Source: Sepiola atlantica
Taxonomy: Eukaryota > Mollusca > Cephalopoda > Sepiida > Sepiolidae
Reading direction: 5' to 3'
NCBI GenBank assembly: GCA_963556195.1
Contig: OY744522.1
Coordinates: forward strand, 41,824,263-41,888,262
DNA: 64,000 nucleotides
Below are positions 12,491-23,310 of the stretch, one piece after another. Each line of letters opens with the position of its first letter. Within the stretch, counting starts at the first letter, position 1. A model generated the notes under the pieces. It was given only the letters and a program-made list of their open reading frames with translations, was not told the DNA's origin and searched no databases. The translations under genes and the position numbers were made by a program.

Positions 12491-12736
12491 AAAAAATGCC
12501 CCCTGGAGGCGAATTGTAAAATCGATTCCCTCGTATATGAAGCCACCGTCACAAACCGGACTTCTGGTAGAGCAGAAAAATACATTGACATGGCACAGGG
12601 GAGCTTCAAACCAAGATTATACGCACACAGACACACCTTCAGATACAAAATCGAGGCAAATGCAGCACTCGCGACCCGGATATGGCAACTTAAAGATGAA
12701 AAGACACCCGTCACCATAAAATGGTCCTTTGTGTGA
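12491..12736 (+). pseudogene. Penelope-like element 1, GIY-YIG endonuclease domain
   Basis: One frame without a Met reads KKCPLEANCKIDSLVYEATV, then KYIDMAQGSFKPRLYAHRHT and IWQLKDEKTPVTIKWS before TGA. It shows the Cys pair upstream of LVY, KYI-x-MAQGSFKPRLYAH where K.YIG...G.FK.R...H is expected, and the closing IW.LK......I.WS block. These are the hallmarks of the C-terminal GIY-YIG nuclease of Penelope-like elements. The YIG glycine is changed to D, so activity is doubtful. It lies about 370 bp downstream of the RT motifs in the same orientation, consistent with RT-EN order. Confidence 0.75.
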
Positions 12737-13800
12737 CGCTGCAAATACTATATATTAAGTGCCATCATTGACCCAAATAAAGTTTGTTTAGATATTCGAG
12801 GTTAAATCTTTAAAGGATTCATTCGCATGAGACAAACACTACTTATAAATTGGATTTACCGATACACATAAAGGCCTAGCTACACCCCCTCTGAAAAATA
12901 CATAACTCCATAAGTGCCCGATTAAATACCGACTTCCACTCCGGAAAATTATCTCAGCTATCACCCTTTATGAATATAAATAAAATTAAAAAGTACGAAT
13001 ACATACCTTAATCAGCCTATATCCACACTACTTTTCAATAGCAATAATTATAACCTCCCCTAAAAATATTTCCCCAATCATTAAAAGCGTAACACCCTCA
13101 TTATCCATTATTATTACTCCCATAAGTCCCCACCATTTCTTGGTATAATGCAAATCCCCTATATTCCCCAAACAGAGCCAATCTTGCTGACCCAATCCTA
13201 ACTCTTATCTCTAAACCAGTTGTAATCAGCATACCGATTGTTCACCTTCATCAGCATTCACTATACCTTAGTTAATTATGTAAATCCCGAATACAAATCA
13301 TTCAAACATCCTGCAGAGTTATTGCCCTTAGACCGCCCGGATGATATATTTATCTAAATTCCTTTGGGATTGATTTAAAGTCCTTTAATCCAGGATTAAA
13401 ACTTGAATGTAATTAATGTTATTCCTTTTAACCGTTTTATATCTTCATAAGTATAATCCTTACACCCATATTCTCTTCCTATTTTTTAGAAGACACATCA
13501 TTAAACCTCAAAACAGTAACGGACAAATATACGATACTCATAATATTGGCTCACGGGATTTATATAGAAATATCTTTCATTTTTTAAATTAATTTTTATA
13601 TCTCTTTAAATTTTCTCCGGTTTAAATCTCAACTGTTACTTTTACGTTTCACTTTAAAAAAAAAACATTATTAAACCTCCCTTACACTAAATTTAAACAA
13701 ACATACATAACACTCTAAGCAAATAACGTATCCAAACGAGAGTGACACGTGACTACACATTTCCGAAACAGATGACAACAGAAACTGAAAAGAGCCGGGT
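12737..13800. other. no gene recognised between two convergent Penelope-like elements
   Basis: A/T-rich sequence with C-rich pyrimidine patches and no open frame of note. It probably contains the 3' untranslated parts of both flanking elements, by position only. Confidence 0.4.
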
Positions 13801-13802
13801 GG

Positions 13803-15619
13803 CTAAGCCCTTCTGTGCTTGAAACCGACGGTACGAATGTTGTACAAATTTTTCTGTACCAAACTAACTATGCATATATGTAATAAAGAATGGTAGTTTT
13901 CTTGAAGCATTGCTGGGAATAGTAGTTGTATGTAGATTTTTTTTACATTTGGTGCACTGCAATTTGTATACCCACATGGTGCGGTGGCATAGATCAGTGT
14001 TGGAATAGGGCAATTGGTAAGGGAGAAGAGTTTGAGTGTGTGGTTAGTATGTTTCTTAGATAGAGGCTGGCGTAAGGAGGTGCTAGTGTGGGTTAGTTGG
14101 ATGTCTAGGTTTTCTTTGTGTATAGCGTTGCGGTTGGAGGTGGTGATTTTATCACGAACATTTTTTTTTAAGAAACAGGTGTTTGAGAGTGTGTGGTGTC
14201 TGCGTGTTTTGGACTTATTTATGGTGGAAGCGGGGTAGCCATTAGTTTGGAGGGTTTGACGGAGGTTTTTAGTTTGTGTTATTTTGTCAGCAGTAGGAGA
14301 GAGCATTTGTTTTGTATGCGGGTGATTTAATTGTGGGCGTAACCTATTTTGGCTTTGATAGGCACGGCAGACTTAAAATGTGTAAATAGGTTTTTAAAGG
14401 CGGGTTTCCTATAGAAATTGGTATGTATGGAGCTGTTATCGGTGATGTTATTGTTGAGTCAGCCGGAATCGTTGGGGTCTTCTATGGGTAATTGTATGTG
14501 AGGGTCGGTGTTGTTAAAGATGTTGAATATTTGAGTGGCTTCATCACGAGAGGATGTGATGATAAGTATGTCATCTATGTATCTGGAGAAGAATATATAG
14601 GAGAGGCAGGTGCTTAATGCTCGTTGCTCTAGCCGGGTAATGTAGGTGATGACTAAGAGACCGGAAAGGCTAGATCCCATAGGGAGGCCGGTGATTTGTT
14701 TAAATGTGTGTTGCTGGAAAGTAAAGTAGGTGTTGTCGATGATGATACATAAGAGTTTATGGATGTCAGTAGGTGTTAGTCCGAAGAGTTCTAGGTTGTC
14801 AGAGGAAGATATGTGGTCGGTGATGAGGTCTATACCTTGGTGTGCAGGTATTGAAGTGTAAAGAGAGACGACATCGAGGCTGAATATGTAGTTGTTAGAC
14901 TGTAGTTGTTGGCGTTGTAGTAAGTGTAGTCTGCTGATGACTTGGTCGGGCTGCTGACATGTGCGGGCAAGGTAGGGAGTAACGGTTTGAGTAGCGGAGA
15001 AAGTAACCAGGAAATGTTGTAGAGTGGCCCATTGATGCTGGGAACTATAGTTCTTGTGTGATTTAATAATGTTGTAGAAGATGGGAAGTTTGCTGTTTTT
15101 GGTGGTGAAATTAGTTTTGTATTTTTTTTGGAAGGTTACGTGTGCTACAAATTTGGGCCCAGATGTTTTTAATGGAGTTTTTAACTAATATGGCTGAAAT
15201 GTTAGGGGCGGAGGTGTATAGGTTGTGGTTGTTAAAGTGTTCAAGGGCGAGCTTGTTGTTGGAGTTTTGGGATGGGATGATGAATTATTTGCCTTTATCA
15301 GAGATTTTTTTATTTTATGTTTTTTTAGAGTAAGGCGTTGGGATCTGCTGATGTTAGGGGTGATGTTGGATTGTTCTTGTCGGAGTATATAACATATCTT
15401 CTGTTTTAATCTAGAATGTTTGGGGTCAAGTAGGTGGTTACTGAATGGTGGGTGTAGTAGGTGGTCAAGTTGGTAGACGGGACAGGAATTGGTAGACGGG
15501 GTTGTATTATTATCGTGCCCTTGTTGTAGGTTGATTAAATGCTGTGAACAATTTGAGATGGTAGGCAGTTCTAAAGAATTGAATCTCGATATTAAGAGAA
15601 AATAGATAGTAAGTCCCAC
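13803..15619 (-). pseudogene. Penelope-like element 2, near-continuous RT ORF
   Basis: On minus, a single frame runs from 15619 to 14459, broken only by a TAG at 15185-15187. It reads LPIFYNIIKSHKNYSSQHQW, then FSLDVVSLYTSIPAHQGID (motif A), GLPMGSSLSGLL (motif B) and FSRYIDDILII (motif C). These are canonical Penelope-type RT motifs with an intact DD pair. A TGA at 14459 interrupts just after PNDSG, and a frameshift near 14320 leads into the frame 14306-13803. That frame continues with PTADKITQTKNLRQTLQ and a C-terminal stretch ending KNLYNIRTVGFKHRRA, which faintly resembles the start of a GIY-YIG domain. No Met start is supported. It is a recent-looking but disabled copy, convergent with element 1 and of a different RT lineage (YIDD, not YRDD). 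Confidence 0.8.
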
Positions 15620-15694
15620 TTCGATTCATTATTTTTGTTCCTTTTAGCTTACAACCTACCCGGTACTCTGCATTACCGTAAGCCTTCTTACACA

Positions 15695-15698
<4 letters not shown>

Positions 15699-15753
<55 letters not shown>
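15699..15753. repeat. (TA)n microsatellite
   Basis: Pure TA run directly abutting the left arm of the foldback at 15753. Confidence 0.95.
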
Positions 15754-15754
<1 letters not shown>

Positions 15755-16276
15755 CAATAGATTAAGTGAAAGAACAGAATAAGGTGCGAATCAAATTTTA
15801 TTACAGTGCAATGTTCAGGCAAAGTTCTTTGAAGTCTTTAACTCATGAGTTTTCAAAGAAAATCCTCTCCTCACTGCTATCTACTGCATCGATAGCTAAC
15901 GAATTTCCCGCCTGGATATTTTTTTTGCATTTTTGGACCACCATTCCCCATTTGGATTATTTCCTAATCAACCTCTTTGATATCTTGCCTGGAGCTATTT
16001 TGTTGACGTGGATGAACCGTATAAGTTTACAAAAAAGTATGTTTTGGGCCGATATAGTTGATGTTTTATATACCTTCATGTATTTTTATATATCTATTTT
16101 TATATATTTTCAAAGATTAATTTTTATTACCTGCACTAATGTCATTGCGGTAATGTTCCTCTGAGGAGAAGATTTTCTCATGAGTTAAGGATTTTAAAGA
16201 AATTTGCCTGAACATTGAACTGTAATAACATTTGATTCGCACCTTATTCTATTCTTTCACTTTATCTATTGCTATT
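15753..16276. mobile_element. foldback element with ~118-bp arms
   Basis: Arms 15753-15872 and 16162-16276 are inverted copies sharing TAAGGTGCGAATCAAAT, CAATGTTCAGGCAAA and TTAACTCATGAG. The 290-bp interior has no supported coding content; the 132-residue frame crossing it is unsupported. The right flank (TTGAGCTTTATTTTATC near 16295) also occurs at about 2833, beside another foldback, which hints at a shared element end. Confidence 0.65.
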
Positions 16277-16365
16277 AATGCTCTATCCAGTATATTGAGC
16301 TTTATTTTATCCGGATGTTCACTAATTAAAGATGTTAGTTGCCTCTTATATCTTTTGTTGTATTA

Positions 16366-16370
<5 letters not shown>

Positions 16371-16442
<72 letters not shown>

Positions 16443-16540
16443 ATATATTGATATATATGTGCGTGTATGTGTGTCTCCACTAGTATGTGTATATATACTT
16501 ATACATATATATATATGTATATATATATATAATTTTTAAT
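16371..16540. repeat. (TA)n with (TG)n interruptions
   Basis: About 60 bp of pure TA followed by mixed TA/TG. Confidence 0.95.
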
Positions 16541-16785
16541 TTGTTAATATTTTCATAATATGCAAGTACATTTCTAATATAATAGAAGGTACACATGTAT
16601 ATATGCATGTTTATATAATATATATATATATAAATGTATATATATATGATATAAACACAATCGCATAGTTATTCTACTGCATATTAGTAATAAAACACAA
16701 ATATTTTTTTTATTCAAATATTTTACTGATAAGCAGGACAATTTAAAAATGAAACAGATACATTCACACACACACACACCCACAT

Positions 16786-16793
<8 letters not shown>

Positions 16794-16827
<34 letters not shown>
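16794..16827. repeat. (CA)n then (TA)n
   Basis: Short CA run merging into TA. Confidence 0.9.
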
Positions 16828-16830
<3 letters not shown>

Positions 16831-16999
16831 GTGAAAAAGGAATAACAAAAATATTATTTATGTATTTATCAAGGTTTCGTCTTCATTTAAACAATAAGAA
16901 GATAAGTGTTACTGCAGTAAGAAACGTCGCTGAAATGATAAACTTTAACAATAAAGAAACCATTGAGAAATTTCTGATTGTCCGATGTTTAATTATTGT

Positions 17000-17475
17000 A
17001 AAAATGAAAAAGAAAAAAGGAAAATATTGTCTTTAATTCCATGAATAGGGTTTTAGAAAACCTAAAATTTTGAGTAAAAAAAATGAGTTCATACATATTT
17101 CCTTTATTTGACGATATCTTGCATCAAGTTGTCTGGTTCCTCATTTTTCGAAGTTTATCATTTCAACGATCTTTCTTACTATAGTAACACTGATCTCGTT
17201 ATTATAAACACGCGCTCTAGCGCGCTTCACTACAGATCGGACTTTGAAAAAAAAACAGTTTCTTCAATAACACCAGAAGATCGTCAATCTTCGGCTACCC
17301 CGTAAGACTTCGACCATGAAAAAGAAAAAGAAAAAAGAAAAAAAAAGAAGGAAAATATTATCTGTATTATCATGAATAGGGTTTTATGAAGCCTAACATT
17401 TGGATTAAAAAATGATTGAATAAATATTTCATTTATTTGACAAAATCTCGCGTCAAGTTGTCTGGTTTCTCAAGG
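17000..17475 (+). repeat. ~313-bp tandem duplication
   Basis: About 17005-17140 and 17312-17475 share GGAAAATATT, CATGAATAGGGTTTTA, then CATCAAGTTGTCTGGTT or CGTCAAGTTGTCTGGTT in the same order and orientation. The duplication is old, with many differences. Confidence 0.5.
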
Positions 17476-17481
17476 ATAATA

Positions 17482-17482
<1 letters not shown>

Positions 17483-17543
<61 letters not shown>
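17483..17543. repeat. (TA)n microsatellite
   Basis: Pure TA run abutting the MITE at 17544. Confidence 0.95.
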
Positions 17544-17547
<4 letters not shown>

Positions 17548-17937
17548 CGGTCCGTTACATTTGTCTTGTGACAAACAACATTTTTATGTCAATATCGTCT
17601 CTGCAACACTACACAATTATCAGAAAAAAATTCACAAGGAGTAAAAGGTTATTGGATTAAAGTGTCTTGAAAAAACCTACATACTAGCTTTGAACGAAAA
17701 ATTCAAAATGGCGTATTAGTAGGTCCCCCCACGTGTGAATTTTTGCTCTCTTTTTATTTGTTTTTTGTTTGTTTTTATCCAAAAATGAACTACTGTATAG
17801 TGTAGGTTTTTTTAAGACACTTTAATACAAGAACTTTTTACTCTTTGTGAATTTTTTCTGATAATTTTGTAGTGTTGCAGAGACGATATTGACATAAAAA
17901 TGTTGTTTGGCATAAGACAAATGAAACGGACCGTAAA
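17544..17937. mobile_element. 394-bp foldback MITE
   Basis: The ends are TTTACGGTCCGTT and its inverse AACGGACCGTAAA. The two ~145-bp arms (17544-17688 and 17794-17937) are about 93% identical by eye (shared ATGTCAATATCGTCTCTGCA), with a ~105-bp centre. No ORF. It sits in (TA)n. The terminal motif is not one I recognise. Confidence 0.75.
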
Positions 17938-18329
17938 AAAATGTTTTTGGGAAATATGAAAAAATAAAAATAATAAAATAAAACCATGGTTATTGGAAAT
18001 AATATGAACTGACTTATATTTGCTCTGTTATCAATAATTGACAATCATTGAGCTGAATCTTTTAAGGTGACTACAAAGTAAAAGGAACTGATAGTATATG
18101 CTAATACACATATTGTCATTAATAATTATATATATATATATATATATTACTAATTTTAATAATACTTATTTAAATGTTATATGTTAGGAAATGGCATCTG
18201 GATTTTGGGGTCTTGTTGTTTAATTTTATTTTTTCTATCAATCACGAGTCACATGTTTATGTGCGGCAAGGACTGTCGTTCTTTTTTTGCTTCCTCTATT
18301 ATCGATATGAGATCAGGAAAGAGAGAGCT
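17938..18329. other. no gene recognised
   Basis: A/T-rich; contains a short (TA)n at 18127-18147. Confidence 0.4.
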
Positions 18330-18600
18330 AGGTTATAGATAAATATGGAGAGATAACACGAATAATGAGAGAAGAAGACAAAGAAAGCGGAGAAGACAAA
18401 CAACGAAGAAGACAAAAAAGGGAGAAAGAAAAGGAGTTAACACGGATAGAGATTGGAAGATAGAATGCAATGATAGAGAGAAAAAGACAGACAGAAAGAG
18501 AAACAATACAGAGAGAGAAACATTGAAAATGAGATAAAGACACAGACTGAAAGAGAGAGATAGAGAGAGAGTGAGAGGGGAGAGAGAGAGAGAGTGAGAA
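18330..18600. repeat. GA-rich purine tract
   Basis: Imperfect GAGA/AAGA sequence on the plus strand. Serine/leucine-rich frames on minus are artefacts of it. Confidence 0.85.
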
Positions 18601-18602
18601 AG

Positions 18603-18690
18603 AGACGGTGTCGTATAGTGGTAAAGTGGAATACGGATGAGCATCTTGCTCATGAGTGCCTAGTGTCCTGCGTGAAACAAATTCTATTCA
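18603..18690 (+). repeat. possible tRNA-like SINE head
   Basis: CGTATAGTGGTAAAGTGG resembles a Pol III box A, but no clear box B follows. Low confidence. Confidence 0.25.
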
Positions 18691-19294
18691 ACCCATAGCT
18701 TTGGCGCTGACAGGTACTGCCACTACGAGTCAGAATGTACCTGAGAATAATGATAAATAAGGTGTGACCCCCATACACCCCAACTTTCCTCAATTGTGAC
18801 ATCACCACATGTTGAACTTCATGATCATATTTAGAATAGAGATAATAGATATTTTAGTAAATATAATTAGTAAATTAGTAAATATAAGTATATTATGAAA
18901 ATAGAAATAAAAACTTTGTACATCTGTTCGCTTTCACCACTTCTTCGATCGAATGCAGATCTAATACTCATACACATTCTATATCATTGTACGTCGAAGA
19001 ATATCTTATAGAAGCAAAAACTAACACTGACATGTTCCCTGTGGTGATATGGATCGATTATAAATCTGAACGCTGCTAATCGATAACTAATCGAGTAAGG
19101 GAGATAACTCATTATTTCATACAATATACATTTTTTATTATTTAGCACATACATGTTTCTTTTTCCTTTCAGTGGGGAGAATATATTGATAGTAATGTTA
19201 TTACCAATCCATTATTAAGATCTTTAATTGCTGTTTCAGTATATCCATATGCATTACACAGGTGAGGGTATATTAAACACATTGTAATGGTGTG

Positions 19295-19365
19295 ATGTAA
19301 TGGTTACAGGCACGGGCTGTGCGATCGACGTAACGAGTTCGAATTCTGTCGGGGCTACAGCTTCA
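19295..19365 (+). repeat. tRNA-like SINE head
   Basis: GATGTAATGGTTACAGGC (box A-like) is followed about 35 bp later by GAGTTCGAATTC (box B). A CTTCACTTTCACT segment follows. Decayed. Confidence 0.45.
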
Positions 19366-19690
19366 CTTTCACTAATACATATGATAAAGGTATACATCCA
19401 TATATCCTCACTCCAGCTATAGACAAAATAGTAGTGCAGACTATACCCTAAAGCCTTGTTTGGACAACTAGTCTAGTAGAATTCCGAAATTAAATCAGAC
19501 TCAATTTGCTTATCTCGTCAAAATTTCGATTTTGTCAGACTGTAATGAAAGTGTAGTGTCAGAAGAGGAATAAAAGAGCCCTTCTTGACTGAGGCTATCT
19601 TTATATTTTTTTCAAAATCCAGAGTGCACTTGTTTCGGGTGCTATAAATACCCCCACATAAAACAACTGGACTTGTGTCTAACTCAGCCC

Positions 19691-19768
19691 TCCGAGGGGA
19701 TTAAAACCGACATGAAAACTTAATAAGTTTTTGATTTCTCTTTGAGAGCGAAGAAAAAAGAATATGGT
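19691..19768 (+). repeat. near-identical direct repeat, copy 1
   Basis: About 78 bp starting TCCGAGGGGATTAAAACC and ending AGAATATGGT differ at one base from 20756-20834. The flanking sequences do not match, so the shared block is sharply bounded. Confidence 0.8.
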
Positions 19769-20504
19769 TGAAATCAAGGTTCATTTTAGGATTGCCCAAC
19801 ACTTAATTCACTATAGACCACGCACCGGCATCGTTTGCAGGGGATATTCATTCCCACTCGAGACTAAACGAAGGTCTATCAAACACAATGTGTTAAATAG
19901 TAAATGGGTACGTTTGCTAGTATTAATCACGTGATTTCAATTCACGGACCAGAATCGACACGTACACATATTATCTGGTCAGCGAGTGCATTCAATGCCA
20001 TTCTAATTTTGCCGTGCACAGGAAATGGACGTGACGTTAACGGACTGGACGAAAGAAAAGGACGGGTGAGAATTCGCTTAGAAGCTTGTGATGCGAGACG
20101 ACGAGCAGAGAATGTCTGAACATCGACGATAAATTAAGGGGCTCAGAAATGCGCTGGCAGAAGAGAAAGTCCCGCCAACACAGTCAATAAAAGTTCTCTC
20201 TTCAAATCGATGATTTCTTCATTGTTCAGCTTGTTGTGTAACATTAATTTCAGATGTCCCCAGTCATGGAGAAATGAATCAGCACGAGACGAAATCAGCC
20301 GGCGTCGTTATGATTTTTATAAGCACAGGACGAAATCAGATATTTATGAGCATTCAATAATAAGGTACGTTTATGAACTCGTATATTCTAATTGCTTGTA
20401 CTCTGGGATACGTTGGGCCTCTCCTGAGAGAGAGAAATGGGGGGGGGGGTACGCAAAACATATTTTGAACCCTTACGTATGTATGATTTATATTATTTGG
20501 TTAC

Positions 20505-20690
20505 TGTTCTCAACGTTTCGGTCGATGTAACCTCCAACTTTATTTAGGTATGTCTTTTTGAACTACAGTTCAACAGACGCACCTAAACAAACGGAGGTTA
20601 CTTCGGCTGAAACGTTGTGAAAATAAAATCCAAGATGAGAAAAGTAGTCCGAATGATATAAATGATACAAATTATCAATCCTCCTCTGCT
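20505..20690. repeat. inverted pair of hammerhead-like repeat ends
   Basis: AACGTTTCGGTCGATGTAAC (about 20510-20537) faces GGAGGTTACTTCGGCTGAAA (about 20592 onward). The same inverted arrangement is at 30835-31090 and, more widely spaced, at 49400/50490. On the strand reading ...GGCCGAAACGTTG, the GAAAC core and preceding hairpin recall a hammerhead, but the CTGANGA part is lost here. Confidence 0.5.
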
Positions 20691-20755
20691 AGTATATAAT
20701 ATGACCCGAGGAGTTGTTACTGAATGTTGCTCGACGCAATAACGAATCTTTACGT

Positions 20756-20834
20756 CTCCGAGGGGATTAAAACCGACATGAAAACTTAATAAGTTTTTGA
20801 TTTCTCTTCGAGAGCGAAGAAAAAAGAATATGGT
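20756..20834 (+). repeat. near-identical direct repeat, copy 2
   Basis: Partner of 19691-19768, about 1,065 bp away, same orientation, one mismatch. Probably a recent duplication or gene-conversion tract. Confidence 0.8.
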
Positions 20835-20938
20835 CAAAATAAAAAAAAGGAAATTACAAAAATGATTTGATCGAAGATTACGATGTTTTTTTTTGTAGAG
20901 TAAGCTACAAGTCGACAATCGTTGATTGAATAAAATAA

Positions 20939-20941
<3 letters not shown>

Positions 20942-20993
<52 letters not shown>
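20942..20993. repeat. (TA)n microsatellite
   Basis: Pure TA run. Confidence 0.95.
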
Positions 20994-20994
<1 letters not shown>

Positions 20995-21329
20995 GCATTC
21001 ATGCTAGCAAGCCTACGTGGGATTTACTAGAAGTTAATTCAATTGTCTTTCTTCAATCTGCTATCAGATGTTATCGATCCTCCCCAAGTATACGGAACAT
21101 TTCAATTGTCGTTGTACGATTTGTATTTTCTTTCGCACATATTAGCGCCATCTTTGTTCTAAATTAAAAAAAGGATCAAACCTGTAAAAGAGAACATACA
21201 TTTCAACACACACATATGAGTGTATTCGTGTGCTTTGCAGCAAGGATATCTGAGGTTGCCCGTCTATCTTATACAAAAAATGTAAGTAAAGAATTAAACA
21301 AATATGTAATTGTTAATATTCGAAAATTT

Positions 21330-21604
21330 AGCGGAAAAATATAAACAAATATCTGGATGGCAAGTCCGCTTTTACTTACACTACGTAGTAAAAAAGTGGT
21401 CACACGGTAAGAAAATATTTTAAATAAACACATTTGAACTTTATTAGTTAATTTTTGTTATGTGTTTTTTAAACTTGGGGGAAATATGTAGACAATTTGA
21501 TAGTAATTTCTAGTGTGAACACTAAGCAGCTTGTGTTGCATAGCACAGACAGTTATGCACTTGCTGGTCGCATGCTCTTATTTAACTCTGCTTTCATCGT
21601 CAGT

Positions 21605-21649
<45 letters not shown>

Positions 21650-21671
21650 CGACGACGACGACGACGACGAC

Positions 21672-21715
<44 letters not shown>

Positions 21716-21728
21716 CGATGATGATGAT
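21330..21728 (+). mobile_element. GAT-tailed dispersed repeat, copy 1
   Basis: Matches the reverse complement of 22486-22816. Shared blocks include CAAATATCT, GTCCGCTTTTA, TGTAGACAA.TTGA, CATAGCACAGACAGTTA/CATAACACAGCCAGTTA and CTTGCTGGT.GCATGC. Both copies end in a GAT triplet array; here it is about 120 bp, partly GAC. A simple-repeat tail at a fixed end of a dispersed repeat is typical of a retroposon. The 70-residue poly-Asp frame is the tail translated. Confidence 0.65.
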
Positions 21729-22485
21729 CTAATAGTAATTTGATTTTTGAATTAGGTTCGAAAGTACCTGTTTATCTGTAAAGAAATGCCTTCAAAGAAA
21801 CAATGACACATACCCTTACGTTCACATTGTTTACCGTAGTTAACAGGAAACCGAAAACAGTGGAGTGCGGTTGTGTTAACTGACCACAGGGAGGGATACA
21901 CGCCTTCAACGATGTAGTCACCAGCCGTCAGAAAACGCGTCTGTCTTTTTTAAAAACCAAGAGAAAAAATGAAGAGCGAGATATGAAACTGAATTCCACT
22001 ACGCTCTTCTGGCTCTTACGTCACTTCCAGTCTCGGTCGTGGGAGTGGCAGACAACACTCTTATCTCTCAATTACAGTATCATACAAAAATACTGAATGA
22101 AGTTTATCTACTCAGTAGAGGAATCTTAGAGGATGGTTAGGAAAACGCACACAATATCAAAAAGACAAAATCACAAACATCAAGCACTAGAAAAATTTAC
22201 CTGTATCAAATTTGAATTCTCCTTGAACAAACGGAGAAAAATAGATTAGATGTTTTCTAAGGCTGCATCTTGGTAGTTAAAGACGTCTTCCTACACACGT
22301 AACTTGTATACTTTATCGAGGTGTATCTGTAGACCAAATTTGAACTCAATTCAGCTACCAGCTATAAACGCACAAACATACACCACATTATATTTATGTA
22401 GATTAGAATTAATTCAACTCAAGTTTTATTCAAATTAAAAACATATTTCGCATGTGTTATATTAAAACATTAACTAGTATACACA

Positions 22486-22816
22486 TCTTCATCATCATCA
22501 TCATCATCATGGTGATCATCATCAGCATCATCATCATCATCATCATCATCAGACGAGAGTAGATTCGGAAGAGGGCATGCAACCAGCAAGCGCTTAACTG
22601 GCTGTGTTATGCAATGCAAGCTGAGTTCTGTTAGTATTGAAAATCACAGTCAACTTGTCTACATACGACTGTAAAATTTAAACAAACAGATACAAAAAAA
22701 CTATGTAATAACATTAAAATGTGTTGATTTAGTATACTTTCTTACTATGCTGTGGCAACCTTTGCATGACGCAATGCAATTAAAAGCGGACGTGCGGCCT
22801 AGATATTTGTTTAACT
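22486..22816 (-). mobile_element. GAT-tailed dispersed repeat, copy 2 (inverted)
   Basis: On minus it runs from about 22816 to the GAT array at 22486-22552. The 5' part shares AAACAAATATCTAG and GTCCGCTTTTAAT with copy 1. The tails of the two copies face each other across about 760 bp. Confidence 0.65.
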
Positions 22817-23235
22817 TATTATTATTTCTGTTGGCTTAAAGAAACAAAAACACATCTACCATTGCCATTTTATAAAAACGTATTTATTTTGAATTCATTC
22901 CAGGTGATAGGGTGGTCTTATGTTGATTTTCTTGTTCAATATTTGCTTTCTTGCTTCCCCTCAGCACTTGAAATGGTTTCGTCCGGTAGCTCGAAAAAGG
23001 CATGTGTTTTACTCGTTAACTTTTTGTGACAGAATTGAAGTACATACATTTATTTATTGAAGTACATATGCTTAATGATATAAATATGCGTGCATAGTGA
23101 TCGTGATTATAATGTGGCGGAGAATTTACTTAATGTTTATGTGTTTTTATATATTATCACTGTTACTACGGCTGTTACTATATTTTACTTAATTTTTCTT
23201 TCATATTTGGTATTACTATTACCACGACAATTACC

Positions 23236-23240
23236 ACGAC

Positions 23241-23301
<61 letters not shown>

Positions 23302-23310
23302 GTTACTATT
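23236..23310. repeat. (ATT)n microsatellite
   Basis: About 75 bp of ATT triplets. The poly-Leu frame is an artefact. Confidence 0.95.

Noticed and set aside
14456..14461. In-frame TGA in the Penelope-like RT read as selenocysteine, as reported for some Naiad elements
   Set aside because: The same ORF also has a TAG and a frameshift, and I see no reason to expect Cys/Sec at this place; ordinary decay is simpler.
21531..21743. 70-codon poly-Asp frame
   Set aside because: It is the GAT/GAC tail of a dispersed repeat.
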